From the NCBI RefSeq assembly GCF_002608075.1, contig NZ_LAHA01000012.1, forward strand, positions 1 to 64,000: a stretch of DNA of 64,000 nucleotides, read 5' to 3'. The notes beneath the pieces were generated by a model. The model did not search any database. It was given only the letters and a program-made list of their open reading frames with translations, and was not told the origin of the DNA. Below, in pieces: positions 33,418-41,858 of the stretch (positions are counted from its first letter, which is position 1; each line of letters starts with the position of its first letter). This DNA comes from Nostoc linckia z4 (GTDB lineage: Bacteria; Cyanobacteriota; Cyanobacteriia; Cyanobacteriales; Nostocaceae). A program made the position numbers and the translations under genes.

Positions 33418-35000
33418 CCGATAAGCGCCGGAGGGAGTTTGCCGAAGAGTGTGCAGCAGCGCTTGGACTAGTCCAAGGCGAAGATGACGCGGTTCCTTTT
33501 GCTGACTACGCCACCAAGCCAGTTGAATTTGTGCGTGAGGTGCTAGCCGTCCCAACCGTGACAGGTGAGCAAATCAAGATTTTGGAGTCAGTTAGGGACA
33601 GAGCAGAAACCAACGTCCAAGCTGCTCATGGTGTGGGAAAAAGTTTTATCTCGGCTTGTGTTGTGCTGTGGTGGGTGTTCGCTGTTGGCGGACTCGCCAT
33701 TTCTACAGCCCCTACCGAATCCCAAGTCAAGCAGATACTGTGGTCGGAAGTCCGCAAACTCTATGACAAAAACAAGGTAAAACTTGGCGGGGAAAGGGGA
33801 GAGTTATTTTTAAAGTTTTCTGAGTCTGCCCGCGCCTATGGCTTTACTGCCCGAAACTATGACAGCAATAGCTTTCAGGGTAAGCACGCTGAAAAATTAC
33901 TACTCATTCAAGATGAAGCGTGCGGCATCACTGAAGAAATCGACGATGGTTTTGCCAGCTGCCTAACTGGTTCCGATAACCGAGGCTTAAGAATTGGCAA
34001 CCCCATAGTCGGCGGCACTCCTTTTGAAAAAGCCTGCGCTCGTCGGCACAATCGTATTTCAGCCTGGAGCCACATTAATGTTTCTTGGGCTTACGAAGAA
34101 CACACCGATGGCATTCATCGCTTAAAACCAGATGTCGCAGCTGCAATAGTTGACTCGGTAACAGGCGATGTCTTGCCGCAGTCAGCGTGGCCGGACTGGT
34201 GTCAGCGCGATGTCATCCCCGGCGCTATCTCGATTGCCTGGATTGAAAAAGTCCGCAAAAAAGGCGAATCATCAGCATTCTGGCAATCTCGCGTTGAGGG
34301 ATTATTCCCAGTTGATAGCGAACAGTCTATCGTCCCCCGCAGCTGGTTCCTGCAAGCCCGCGCTCGTTACGATGCCGATCCGCAAAAATGGGATTTCATA
34401 GCAGAACACCACCACTGGCGGCACGGGTTAGACGTGGGTGACGGTGGCGACGACCACGCTACTGCATCGTGGCGCGGCCCGGTGCTGTATGCTGTTGCTG
34501 TCATGCCAACCAAAGGCGATCGATTAGATGTCGGTAGAGCCGCAGCCCTTGGCGCAAAAGTGATAGACGAAAAGCCAGGACGGATCAACGTGGATATCAT
34601 TGGCGTCGGCTCTGGCGCTTTATCCAAGTTGCTAGAGGGCGACTACCCTGGCGATGGTACGCACTGGGGAGAGGCGGCCGATGAAAATAGCTTGTTTGCG
34701 AACCTCAAAGCCGAACATTACTGGATGCTGCGTGAAGGCTTTAGGAATGAAGAGGTGGCGATCGCACCTTTGGGTGAAATCGAAGAAATGCTGATGGAAG
34801 ACCTCGCAGGAACCTACTACGAGGAAACCACCACAGGCAAAACCAAGATTGAGGATAAGAAGAAAACCACTGCTAGACTGCACCGTTCGCCCAACGTTGG
34901 GGATGCTACCGTGCTGGGCCACAACGGCACTGGTGGGGTGGTTGAGTTTGAAAGCGTGGGCAAGGCTTCACGCGTAGGGTCGAGGTTGAGGGATTACTAG
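33399..35000 (+). CDS. Terminase large subunit
   Basis: 533 residues. ATPase: Walker A-like AAHGVGKSF (near 75-83), STAPTESQVKQILW, Walker B LLLIQDEACG (near 167-176). Nuclease: GLDVGDGGDDHA (near 346-357) and VDIIGVGSGALSKLL (near 390-404) supply acidic metal ligands. It packages phage DNA into preformed heads, docked on the portal. Full length, no damage seen. Confidence 0.92.
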   Translation: MPKESVADKRRREFAEECAAALGLVQGEDDAVPFADYATKPVEFVREVLAVPTVTGEQIKILESVRDRAETNVQAAHGVGKSFISACVVLWWVFAVGGLAISTAPTESQVKQILWSEVRKLYDKNKVKLGGERGELFLKFSESARAYGFTARNYDSNSFQGKHAEKLLLIQDEACGITEEIDDGFASCLTGSDNRGLRIGNPIVGGTPFEKACARRHNRISAWSHINVSWAYEEHTDGIHRLKPDVAAAIVDSVTGDVLPQSAWPDWCQRDVIPGAISIAWIEKVRKKGESSAFWQSRVEGLFPVDSEQSIVPRSWFLQARARYDADPQKWDFIAEHHHWRHGLDVGDGGDDHATASWRGPVLYAVAVMPTKGDRLDVGRAAALGAKVIDEKPGRINVDIIGVGSGALSKLLEGDYPGDGTHWGEAADENSLFANLKAEHYWMLREGFRNEEVAIAPLGEIEEMLMEDLAGTYYEETTTGKTKIEDKKKTTARLHRSPNVGDATVLGHNGTGGVVEFESVGKASRVGSRLRDY

Positions 35001-35026
35001 AGATATGTAAATCATCGCTACAAACT

Positions 35027-35122
35027 ATGAAAGAAGACCTCAATCTACTAATGCAAATACTGAGGGAAAACGCACTTTTGCTAATGCAAATACTTGTGTT
35101 GATACTACTTTTTATTGATTAA
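35027..35122 (+). CDS. 31-residue hydrophobic peptide
   Basis: MKEDLNLLMQILRENA then LLLMQILVLILLFID: an amphipathic start and one membrane span. Its stop shares bases with the ATG of the next gene (TAATG), so the two are coupled. It may be a small partner of the membrane protein that follows. No ribosome site visible. Confidence 0.45.
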   Translation: MKEDLNLLMQILRENALLLMQILVLILLFID

Positions 35123-35355
35123 TGAGAGTGAAATACTTCAACTTCATAACAGAACTGTTCCTAATTGTCGTCCTAGCCCAGTGGCTTGGTTTTACCTTTA
35201 ATCCCCAAAATACAATTTCTTGGACAAATGACGCTGGTGAAAGAATTGTCAATGATGGGGTGACGAGAACTGCGCTAGCTGTGATATTAGGCTTGCCTTA
35301 CCTTTTTGTGTCCTACTGCCTTGTCATTGATGTCATTGATGAGCTTGGTGATTAA
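35122..35355 (+). CDS. Small two-span membrane protein (holin-like size)
   Basis: 77 residues with spans NFITELFLIVVLAQWLGFTF (about 7-26) and TALAVILGLPYLFVSYCLVIDVI (about 50-72). The position after terminase and its size would suit a holin, but no family motif supports this and no endolysin is adjacent. Coupled to the 31-residue peptide gene. Confidence 0.55.
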   Translation: MRVKYFNFITELFLIVVLAQWLGFTFNPQNTISWTNDAGERIVNDGVTRTALAVILGLPYLFVSYCLVIDVIDELGD

Positions 35356-35393
35356 TGCTTAGGGCGTTAGCGCACGTTGAGGACGGAGCCTAT

Positions 35394-35612
35394 TTACTTA
35401 CTCATCAAATCTCGCTCAACCGCCTCGCAAATAATTCGCCGCAGATATTTCACTCTCTCTTCTTGTGGAAGTGCGTGTAGCGCGTTATGGATGCTTTGTG
35501 GCAGCTTAACTCCCGTCACTTTTTTGGATAACGGCTCTGTTATTTCCTCTGTATAGCCTTTAAACTGTTGTTCGAGAAAGCCTTCAGTTTGCAAAGGTTT
35601 GGGATTACTCAC
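35394..35612 (-). CDS. Small regulator next to palindromic operators
   Basis: 72 residues (MSNPKPLQTEGFLEQQFKGYTEEITEPLSKKVTGVKLPQSIHNALHALPQEERVKYLRRIICEAVERDL). VTGVKLPQSIHNAL...RVKYLRRIICEAVERDL fits a strand-helix-helix RHH-like fold. The 22-bp operator begins 6 bp upstream of its start and a second copy lies before the divergent gene, so it probably binds both. Confidence 0.65.
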   Translation of the reverse strand: MSNPKPLQTEGFLEQQFKGYTEEITEPLSKKVTGVKLPQSIHNALHALPQEERVKYLRRIICEAVERDLMSK

Positions 35613-35617
35613 GCTAC

Positions 35618-35706
35618 TATTCCTGGTTAACTAGGGATAACCCCATAATAATCCCTAAAATTTATTTATGCAATTCTTGATATTCCCGGTTAACCGGGAA
35701 TATAAT
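35618..35706. promoter_or_regulatory. Two 22-bp palindromic operators and a -10 box
   Basis: 35681-35702 is a perfect palindrome (half TATTCCCGGTT). 35618-35639 is a diverged copy (TATTCCTGGTT / AACTAGGGATA). TATAAT at 35701-35706 overlaps the edge of the perfect one, so the rightward promoter should be occluded by a bound repressor. Confidence 0.85.
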
Positions 35707-35754
35707 GGATTTACAAGGGACAAAAACACTACCCCTTGTCAGGAGGTGAAGCGA

Positions 35755-35940
35755 ATGACTCAATCCAATGGCGGCTCGAAAAAACCCAATCCTGAAGACC
35801 TGGAAGTTTATGAACCAGCTTCGGCGGAGGAAGACCATGTTGGTTATTTCAAGACCGACATTAAGGGCCAGGAGGGAGAGTTAGTTTCTGACGACGAACT
35901 CCCCCCTGAAATTAAGCCAGATGAGCCAGATGAGCGATAA
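35755..35940 (+). CDS. Small acidic protein
   Basis: 61 residues from ATG 35755, which has a strong ribosome site (AGGAGGTGA, 6 bp spacing); the longer frame would begin inside the operator. Acidic and unstructured (EDLEVYEPASAEEDHVGYFKTD...DDELPPEIKPDEPDER). It is controlled by the palindromic operators and followed by a terminator, so it is its own transcription unit. An anti-regulator or DNA mimic is possible, but this is speculative. Confidence 0.65.
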   Translation: MTQSNGGSKKPNPEDLEVYEPASAEEDHVGYFKTDIKGQEGELVSDDELPPEIKPDEPDER

Positions 35941-35948
35941 GTAGCTCA

Positions 35949-35977
35949 ATCCCCCAAGTCCCCACTTGGGGGCTTTC
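35949..35977 (+). terminator. Rho-independent terminator
   Basis: Stem CCCCCAAG / CTTGGGGG with loop TCCCCA, then CTTTCTT, just beyond the acidic protein gene. Confidence 0.8.
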
Positions 35978-35999
35978 TTGCCTACTTGGAGTATAGCAA

Positions 36000-36314
36000 A
36001 TGGACACAAACGTTTATATCCCAGATTACTATCGCGTGATTGAGCGCGTAGCTGGTGGATGGCATTTCAAGCAAGGCAAGCTGTTTCACAAAAGCTTGCC
36101 AATAAGCATTGATTTTAACGACTTTGAACTCCTGTACAGCATTTCCAAACAACAAGTAGCTATTGAGTTGTTTCGTCTTGAAGGTGGCAAAGCCGGTTAC
36201 TACTTAGCAAATCTGCGTGAGAAAAAGTATTACTACTGTGGGAATGAACCTGAGGACGTGAAGCTCAAGCTGCGATCGCTCGGTATTGGACGCGACGATC
36301 CAATGTCCGCTTGA
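36000..36314 (+). CDS. Hypothetical protein
   Basis: 104 residues (MDTNVYIPDYYRVIERVAGGWHFKQGKLFHKSLPISIDFNDFELLYSISKQQVAIELFRLEGGKAGYYLANLREKKYYYCG...). Beta-rich with many aromatic residues. No family recognised. Followed after 4 bp by palindrome copy 3 and then a terminator, so it seems to be an independent unit between terminase and portal. Confidence 0.6.
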   Translation: MDTNVYIPDYYRVIERVAGGWHFKQGKLFHKSLPISIDFNDFELLYSISKQQVAIELFRLEGGKAGYYLANLREKKYYYCGNEPEDVKLKLRSLGIGRDDPMSA

Positions 36315-36318
36315 GGAG

Positions 36319-36343
36319 CTATCTGGCGGATTCCGCCAGATAG
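36319..36343. repeat. 25-bp palindrome, copy 3
   Basis: Perfect palindrome, arm CTATCTGGCGGA, central T. Begins 4 bp after a stop codon. Confidence 0.85.
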
Positions 36344-36390
36344 GAAACCGAGGGAACTCTAGATGAGTGAATTTTCATGATTCATGCACT

Positions 36391-36412
36391 AGCCGGGTTT
36401 CCGGCTTTCTTT
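36391..36412 (+). terminator. Hairpin terminator before the portal gene
   Basis: AGCCGG, loop GTTT, CCGGCT, then TTCTTTCT. It isolates the portal gene from upstream transcription or attenuates it. Confidence 0.65.
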
Positions 36413-36425
36413 CTCCTACATTCAA

Positions 36426-38495
36426 ATGCCTTCCCTCCCCCGTAACTTTGACACAGAAATAGCTTCAGTCAAACGCGACCCCTATCTGCTGCTGCTGGGT
36501 TCGCGCTTGCTCAATCCTGATGACGTTCTCCAGGGGCGAGGCAAAGGGGAGTATAAAGCCTACGACGATTTACTCAAAGACGGGCATTGTTTCTCGGTAC
36601 TGCAAAAGCGATATCTAGCAGTCATCGCCCGCGAGTGGTCGGTGGAACCCGCCTCAAAAGACAAGATTGACCAAAAAGCGGCGGACATGGTGAAGTATCA
36701 TCTGCAAAGTCTTGCTAGCAGGGCCGATGATGATGATTTGCTGGCAACTGGATTTGACAGAACCTGCTACAACTTGCTTGATGCCACGCTCAAAGGCTTT
36801 AAGCCGGCAGAAATTCTCTGGAGTGAAGATGGCAAAGAGTTCTATCCCAACCAAATTAAAGCCAGAAACCAGCAACGCTTCAACTTCGCCATCAACGAAG
36901 CGGGAAAGTGGGAGCTACGACTTTTAACCCTAGAAGACATGATTGATGGGGAGGCTGTCACCAAGCTCTACCCTAAGAAGTTTTTCAGCCACATCTGCGG
37001 CGCTACCGATGATAACCCTTACGGTACGGGATTAGGGCGTACACTCTGGTGGAATGTATTCTTCAAAAAGCAAGGCATCAAATTTTGGTTGCAGTTCGTT
37101 GATAAGTTCGCATCTCCTACCGCAATTGGTAAATACAAGCGTGGAGCCACCAAAGAGCAAAAAAGTAGGCTGCTTGAGGCATTGGAAGCGATCGCCACCG
37201 ATGCTGGCGTGATGATTCCCGAAGACATAGAAATCATGCTACTAGAAGCCTCTCGCTCTGGCAGTATAAATTGCTATGAATCCCTGTGCAAGTACATGGA
37301 CGGGGAAATCAGTAAAACTGTGCTGGGCGAGACTTTGACCACTGAAATCGGCAGCAGGGGGAGCTACGCCGCTGCCAACACTCACAATGAGGTGCGAAAG
37401 GAACTGACTAAGGCGGATGCCGATTTGCTCTCCGACACCCTTAACCGCACGCTCATTAAGTGGGATGTGCAATTAAACCTGCCGGAAGCCAAACCTCCGC
37501 GTTTATGGCGCAACTTCGAGGAAGCAGAGGATTTGAACGGGCGATCGCAGCGCGACAAGACCCTATTTGACATGGGCTTCAAACTGAAGAAGGAAGCTGT
37601 AACTGAGATTTACGGCGACCACTATGAGGAAGTTGAGCAGGGTGGCGAGGCGACGGATGAGCAGTTTTTGGCTAATTCGGGCGTACAAGAGGCAGGGGGC
37701 GGGGAGCAGGGGGCAGGGGAGACAGAAGAAGACACTGCTGATATGTCAGAGAGCCTTAACTTTGGCAGCATCATTGACCGCGTGCTGAAGTGGAATGGCT
37801 TGGCTATCGGCGTGGAGTTCCTTCCCAATCAGGTGAGATTCCCAGGTCGCAAGCATTCCAAGAAACTGCGATCTGGTTACGGTCACATACGAGGTTACGT
37901 TGGGGCAGATAGTGAAGCGCTCGACTGCTATATCTACTCCGGGTTACTTGACGATGAACCTACCGGGAGCGATGCCCAAGGGCAAGATGCAAACCGTCAA
38001 CGCATCTTTCAAGTCTCCCAGGTTTCGCTGGAGGATGGCGATTTTGACGAACACAAATACATGGTTGGCTACGCAAACCTCAAATCAGCAAAGGCTGCCT
38101 ATCTTCAGGAAATGCCTGTTGATTTCTTTGGTGGAATTCAGGAAGTGACCGTTGAGAGTCTAGAACAGTACAAGCGTACTCAACCTGTTTCTCTTTCCAC
38201 TTCCCGAAGTCTCCCCATTGCTGCTAATTTCGCCGAAACCGAGAAGGATGGAGTTGACCTGTACGCGGCTCAGCTACAAGAGCGTTCTGCACCCATTGTA
38301 AGTTCGTGGATTGAGCAGATACGGGGACTAGTGCAGGAATCGGAAAGTTTTGAGGAGGTGCGCGATCGCCTCTTCGACCTCTTCCCCAAGCTTAACACCA
38401 CCGACTTCACCGAACTCATGGCACAAGCGATGATGGCAACCGAAGCTGGTGGCAGATTTGAGGTAATAAATGAGGCGGGAAATCTAGAGGCGTAA
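36426..38495 (+). CDS. Portal protein (DUF935, Mu gp29-like) with inserted pyrophosphatase-like domain
   Basis: 689 residues. The portal core spans about 20-430: LLKDGHCFSVLQKRYLAVIAREWSVEP, FKPAEILW, PYGTGLGRTLWWNVFFKKQGIKFWLQFVDKFASPTAIGKY and GETLTTEIGSRGSYAAANTHNEVR. A second domain at about 455-578 (GVEFLPNQVRFPG...YGHIRGYVGADSEALDCYI...FDEHKYMVGY) resembles the phage InPase (inorganic pyrophosphatase-like) domain of polyvalent proteins. The usual Mu gp29 C-terminus resumes at about 605-680 (LYAAQLQERSAPIVSSWIEQIRGLV...AMMATEAGGRFEV). It forms the dodecameric DNA channel of the head. Confidence 0.88.
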   Translation: MPSLPRNFDTEIASVKRDPYLLLLGSRLLNPDDVLQGRGKGEYKAYDDLLKDGHCFSVLQKRYLAVIAREWSVEPASKDKIDQKAADMVKYHLQSLASRADDDDLLATGFDRTCYNLLDATLKGFKPAEILWSEDGKEFYPNQIKARNQQRFNFAINEAGKWELRLLTLEDMIDGEAVTKLYPKKFFSHICGATDDNPYGTGLGRTLWWNVFFKKQGIKFWLQFVDKFASPTAIGKYKRGATKEQKSRLLEALEAIATDAGVMIPEDIEIMLLEASRSGSINCYESLCKYMDGEISKTVLGETLTTEIGSRGSYAAANTHNEVRKELTKADADLLSDTLNRTLIKWDVQLNLPEAKPPRLWRNFEEAEDLNGRSQRDKTLFDMGFKLKKEAVTEIYGDHYEEVEQGGEATDEQFLANSGVQEAGGGEQGAGETEEDTADMSESLNFGSIIDRVLKWNGLAIGVEFLPNQVRFPGRKHSKKLRSGYGHIRGYVGADSEALDCYIYSGLLDDEPTGSDAQGQDANRQRIFQVSQVSLEDGDFDEHKYMVGYANLKSAKAAYLQEMPVDFFGGIQEVTVESLEQYKRTQPVSLSTSRSLPIAANFAETEKDGVDLYAAQLQERSAPIVSSWIEQIRGLVQESESFEEVRDRLFDLFPKLNTTDFTELMAQAMMATEAGGRFEVINEAGNLEA

Positions 38496-38513
38496 TTCTC
38501 TTGGCTTTCTCTG

Positions 38514-40577
38514 ATGTCGCTACAGTTCACCGAGTATGAATACAAGTTTGTCGGGCTATATGTCACGCGACTGCTGAGAGATCGTTTTGATTTTGCCGAG
38601 ACCAGCGTCGCCAAAATAACTGACTCCCAATTGTTGCTAGAACTGCGGGACATCCTCGAAACCCAGTACCAAGACGGGATTACTGCCATACCTCAAGCCC
38701 AGTTAAATGAGGATGACAGCTTCTCTGGCATCTTCCTTGATAGGGTTAATTCCAAGCTGACCAAGCGATTTAAGTTTGAAATCAATGATGACGAAATTAG
38801 CTACAGTCTCGTCAATCCCGGCGACGTAGGGGACTTCACTGAAGAAGGGCTGGATTTCGCTCAAAAAAAAGCCAGTAATTGCACAAAAGGTATTGCTTGT
38901 GGCGGATCGTGCATCAGCGCCAAGAAAACCTGTAGAAAAAATGCAGACGCTCCAACCAAGAAAAAGATTTCTCAGGTAAGGACAAAGGTAAAGGGAGGAA
39001 GCTCAAGTCCGCAAAAAACCAAGTCATCAGGCGGAAGTGGTGGATTTCCCAGCGACCCCAGCAAACTAGAGGTCGTTAAACCCCTGGGAGGAAGCACTGG
39101 AGCCGTCTTAGTACGCGATCCCAAGACTGGAAAGCTTTTTGTCAGGAAAACTGGCGATAGTCCCGAACACTTGCGAAGCGAAGCGTCGGCCGATAATGCT
39201 TATCGAGCGCTGGGCGTTAATGTGCCCAAACAGAAGCTCTACGAAACCCCCGACGGCCCGGTGAAGCTGGCTGAGTACGTTGAGGGCAAAAGCATGAAAG
39301 AGGTGATAGAAAAAGGTACGCCAGCCGAGAAAAAAAAGCTCCTAGCCGAACTGAAAAAAAATTATACTGCTGATGCGCTACTTGGAAACTGGGATGTAGT
39401 TGGTCAAGAAAAAGATAACATCATCCTTGGTAAGGATGGCAAGGTCTACCGTGTTGATAATGGCGGTGCGCTTGGCTATCGAGCGCAGGGAGCTAAAAAA
39501 ACTGACGAACAGTGGAATAAATACCCCACTGAACTTTGGTCGATGCGCGACAAAAGTGTTAATCCCCAGGCTGCCGAAGCATTTGCCGGGATGAAGCACA
39601 AGGAAATCGTGCAGCAGATCGACGCGATCGCAGTCAAACAAAAACAACTTTTAGCGGCCGTGCCGCCAGATGTCCGCGAAACTCTAAAAGGTCGGATTGA
39701 GGAGATGCAGCGAGTTGCCCAAATCAGCAAAACCTTGGAAGATGACGACTGGAACGACAACTACATCAGTACCTTCACCAAGCATACTGTAGGCATTCGC
39801 ACAGTCGGCATCACTGGTAAATTGCCAAAATCTCTCAAAGGAGAGGGAAACGATGTGATCCTCAAAGACGAGAATGGCAAGGAATTCGACAATTTGCGTG
39901 GCAAAAATTCCACAATGAAAGATTTTGAAGAATACGTTCAAAAAAACGGAGGAAATTATGAAGTAGCAAGTACCTGGATGGACAAACAAGCTGGCTCTTC
40001 TTGGAGTGATGGCGCTCAGGCTTACAAATACCATCTAGCGGAGCAACGAGGTGGTAGCAAAGACAACTATTATTGGTCAGATGGGGAAGAATCCGCCAAG
40101 CAGGCATACAAAAAATACGTCAAAGAAGCAGGCGGACAAAGCAAATACAGCGAAACAATGGCAGCTTATCATGCTTTCAATTACGAGCTGCTAACGAAGA
40201 CTGACTTTCCTAACAAAAATTCCGATGGCACAATCACGCTCGTGCGAACTGAAAATAAAGCCGTTATGGATATGTATGGACATAAGGTTGGCGATACCGA
40301 TATCATCATGAAGCGTGGAGTAGCAGAGTCAACCTCTTTAGTTCAAGCAATATCCGTGTATGGCAATGAACTGACTGTGCAAAAAGTTCCACCTCATCGT
40401 GTTGTCGGCGTCTATTTTCATGAGCGCCATCCAGGGAAAGGAGGTTCTGCGTTCATGGGCGATTATGAAAATGAATTTGTAGCCATTCTGGACAAAGTAC
40501 CTTTCAAATACACAAAAACCATAGATGCAGATGATGACGATGACGCCGGATTGCTAAAAACTTTGTTCAGTAATTAG
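38514..40577 (+). CDS. Virion-associated effector: kinase-like region plus ADP-ribosyltransferase domain
   Basis: 687 residues. N-terminal part (1-115) is phage-structural in style. A Cys motif (C-x5-C-x3-C-x6-C, about 123-141) and a low-complexity Lys/Ser/Gly linker (about 145-185) follow. 186-330 reads like a HipA/phosphatidylinositol-kinase-type fold: LGGSTGAVLVRDPKTGKLFVRKTG, then LLGNWDVVGQEKDNIIL and YRVDNGGAL. The C-terminus has Arg578 (TLVRTE), S606-T607-S608 and E652-x-E654, the R-S-E signature of mono-ADP-ribosyltransferases, with VVGVYFHERHPGKGGSAFMGDYENEFVAIL. Its place between portal and minor head protein suggests packaging and injection, as for T4 Alt. Targets unknown. Confidence 0.75.
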   Translation: MSLQFTEYEYKFVGLYVTRLLRDRFDFAETSVAKITDSQLLLELRDILETQYQDGITAIPQAQLNEDDSFSGIFLDRVNSKLTKRFKFEINDDEISYSLVNPGDVGDFTEEGLDFAQKKASNCTKGIACGGSCISAKKTCRKNADAPTKKKISQVRTKVKGGSSSPQKTKSSGGSGGFPSDPSKLEVVKPLGGSTGAVLVRDPKTGKLFVRKTGDSPEHLRSEASADNAYRALGVNVPKQKLYETPDGPVKLAEYVEGKSMKEVIEKGTPAEKKKLLAELKKNYTADALLGNWDVVGQEKDNIILGKDGKVYRVDNGGALGYRAQGAKKTDEQWNKYPTELWSMRDKSVNPQAAEAFAGMKHKEIVQQIDAIAVKQKQLLAAVPPDVRETLKGRIEEMQRVAQISKTLEDDDWNDNYISTFTKHTVGIRTVGITGKLPKSLKGEGNDVILKDENGKEFDNLRGKNSTMKDFEEYVQKNGGNYEVASTWMDKQAGSSWSDGAQAYKYHLAEQRGGSKDNYYWSDGEESAKQAYKKYVKEAGGQSKYSETMAAYHAFNYELLTKTDFPNKNSDGTITLVRTENKAVMDMYGHKVGDTDIIMKRGVAESTSLVQAISVYGNELTVQKVPPHRVVGVYFHERHPGKGGSAFMGDYENEFVAILDKVPFKYTKTIDADDDDDAGLLKTLFSN

Positions 40578-40926
40578 TTTTGACAATATTTTTTACATTT
40601 TCTAAGTCAGGCTTATATTGGCTGTCCCACGCTTGAACATATTCTTTTTGTTGATATTCCTCTGGGATGTCTAAATCAACGCATTCAAAGAATAGAGAGC
40701 GAAAAACTTTTCTGAAATTGCTATCTTTTGGTTCGTACTGCAAATCATATTTGTAAAGCGATCGCTGCAACAAAAAGAATGTCGCCAGTAATTCCAGTGG
40801 TCGCAATCCCCATTGTTGATTTGAGAAGAAACTGTCTATTGCTTTCTTAGCGTCAAATCCAGTCTGCTGTTGGTATTTGTGTCCATCAAAACGCAAAGCA
40901 CAAGTAATTAATATCTCATCTTCCAT
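40567..40926 (-). CDS. Hypothetical protein convergent with the ADP-ribosyltransferase gene
   Basis: 119 residues from the inner ATG (MEDEILITCALRFDGHKYQQQTGFDAKKAIDSFFSNQQWGLRPLELLATFFLLQRSLYKYDLQYEPKD...). No family recognised. Its 3' end overlaps the effector gene by 11 bp on the other strand, and its orientation differs from the late genes, so it may be expressed in the lysogen. An antidote role is possible but only inferred from position. Confidence 0.6.
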   Translation of the reverse strand: MEDEILITCALRFDGHKYQQQTGFDAKKAIDSFFSNQQWGLRPLELLATFFLLQRSLYKYDLQYEPKDSNFRKVFRSLFFECVDLDIPEEYQQKEYVQAWDSQYKPDLENVKNIVKTNY

Positions 40927-40998
40927 AATTTTTCTGTTAACTAGACTATTACTTTTATATTGGATTGAGCAGTTTAGCGCCATGCTCAGGGCAGTGTA

Positions 40999-41349
40999 CT
41001 AGGCTATCTTCCTTGGTCTTCCGCGTTTGCGCTTCGGTACTGATGGGGTCTGTAGCAGAGTACCTGCAATCTGTGGCGACATTGACGCCAGAAGCGGAGG
41101 CAGGGGTGTGATATGCGCGGTTTTGACAACCTCTTCAGTATCACACAACCACGGATCGGGAATTGCAAATTTAGTGTGGGGTATGTCGTCGGGCAATGAA
41201 ATGTTTTCAGGTTCAGGTTCGATTGGTTTGACTTCCTTGACGCTTGGCATTGGCACAGGGGGGAAGAGTCCGTTGATGAAGTCAAAAATCATCACAAAGA
41301 TGAAAGCCCAAAACACGATTTCGATGGCATAGGTAAGTATTTCTTGCAT
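40999..41349 (-). CDS. One-span membrane protein with AT-hook tail
   Basis: 116 residues from ATG 41349. One N-terminal span (LTYAIEIVFWAFIFVMIFDFINGLF), a Pro-rich linker (PPVPMPSVKEVKPIEPEPEN), and a C-terminal KRKRGRPRK, the AT-hook core that binds the minor groove of AT-rich DNA. Such a protein could tether DNA to the membrane. Leftward gene inside the rightward late cluster. Confidence 0.6.
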   Translation of the reverse strand: MQEILTYAIEIVFWAFIFVMIFDFINGLFPPVPMPSVKEVKPIEPEPENISLPDDIPHTKFAIPDPWLCDTEEVVKTAHITPLPPLLASMSPQIAGTLLQTPSVPKRKRGRPRKIA

Positions 41350-41459
41350 GATGTAAATCCTTTGAGACTGAATGAGTAGTATGTAGAGTTTTGGTGTGAT
41401 TAGATTTTTTTGCACAGATACTGCCATCTGTGCAGTGGGCAGGAAAATTCGCTGTAGTC

Positions 41460-41657
41460 TCACCCATCGGACTCGTATTCTTGGGCGTAGGGAACCATTT
41501 CTTGGTAATCTCTCCACAAACTCGCATTTTTTTGGATAATCAACGACTTTTCGCTCTGGTAGTAGCTGCTGGGAAAGGGTTTGGCGATGCCATTCCACAG
41601 GGCGATTAATTCTTCTTGGCTGTAATCTCTTTGTTGGCGGGTATCGATGTAGCGCAT
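41460..41657 (-). CDS. Small hypothetical protein
   Basis: 65 residues (MRYIDTRQQRDYSQEELIALWNGIAKPFPSSYYQSEKSLIIQKNASLWRDYQEMV). No family recognised. It starts 62 bp from the first ACGGTATACCGT operator and is probably under its control. Confidence 0.55.
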   Translation of the reverse strand: MRYIDTRQQRDYSQEELIALWNGIAKPFPSSYYQSEKSLIIQKNASLWRDYQEMVPYAQEYESDG

Positions 41658-41718
41658 TTTTCTTTTGGGGAGGGGGGTTGAAGTGGTGTCCCTCGCCGCT
41701 CATGTACCTATCATAACA

Positions 41719-41819
41719 ACGGTATACCGTGGTAGCAATAGATTTTACATGAGAATTTTCTATGGATTTTTAGCAAAAATCAGTTTTGCAATAAAGGAAG
41801 TTTATCACGGTATACCGTG
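41719..41819. promoter_or_regulatory. Two GGTATACC palindromic operators
   Basis: ACGGTATACCGT at 41719-41730 and CACGGTATACCGTG at 41806-41819, one before each of two divergent genes. The RHH-like gene on the right probably encodes the binding protein. Confidence 0.8.
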
Positions 41820-41858
41820 GATGGTGGTAAAATAAGGAGGAGAATCGGATTAGTATTG

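Noticed and set aside
35122-35355. Definite holin
   Set aside because: Size and spans allow it, but there is no family motif or adjacent endolysin, so it is listed only as a membrane protein.
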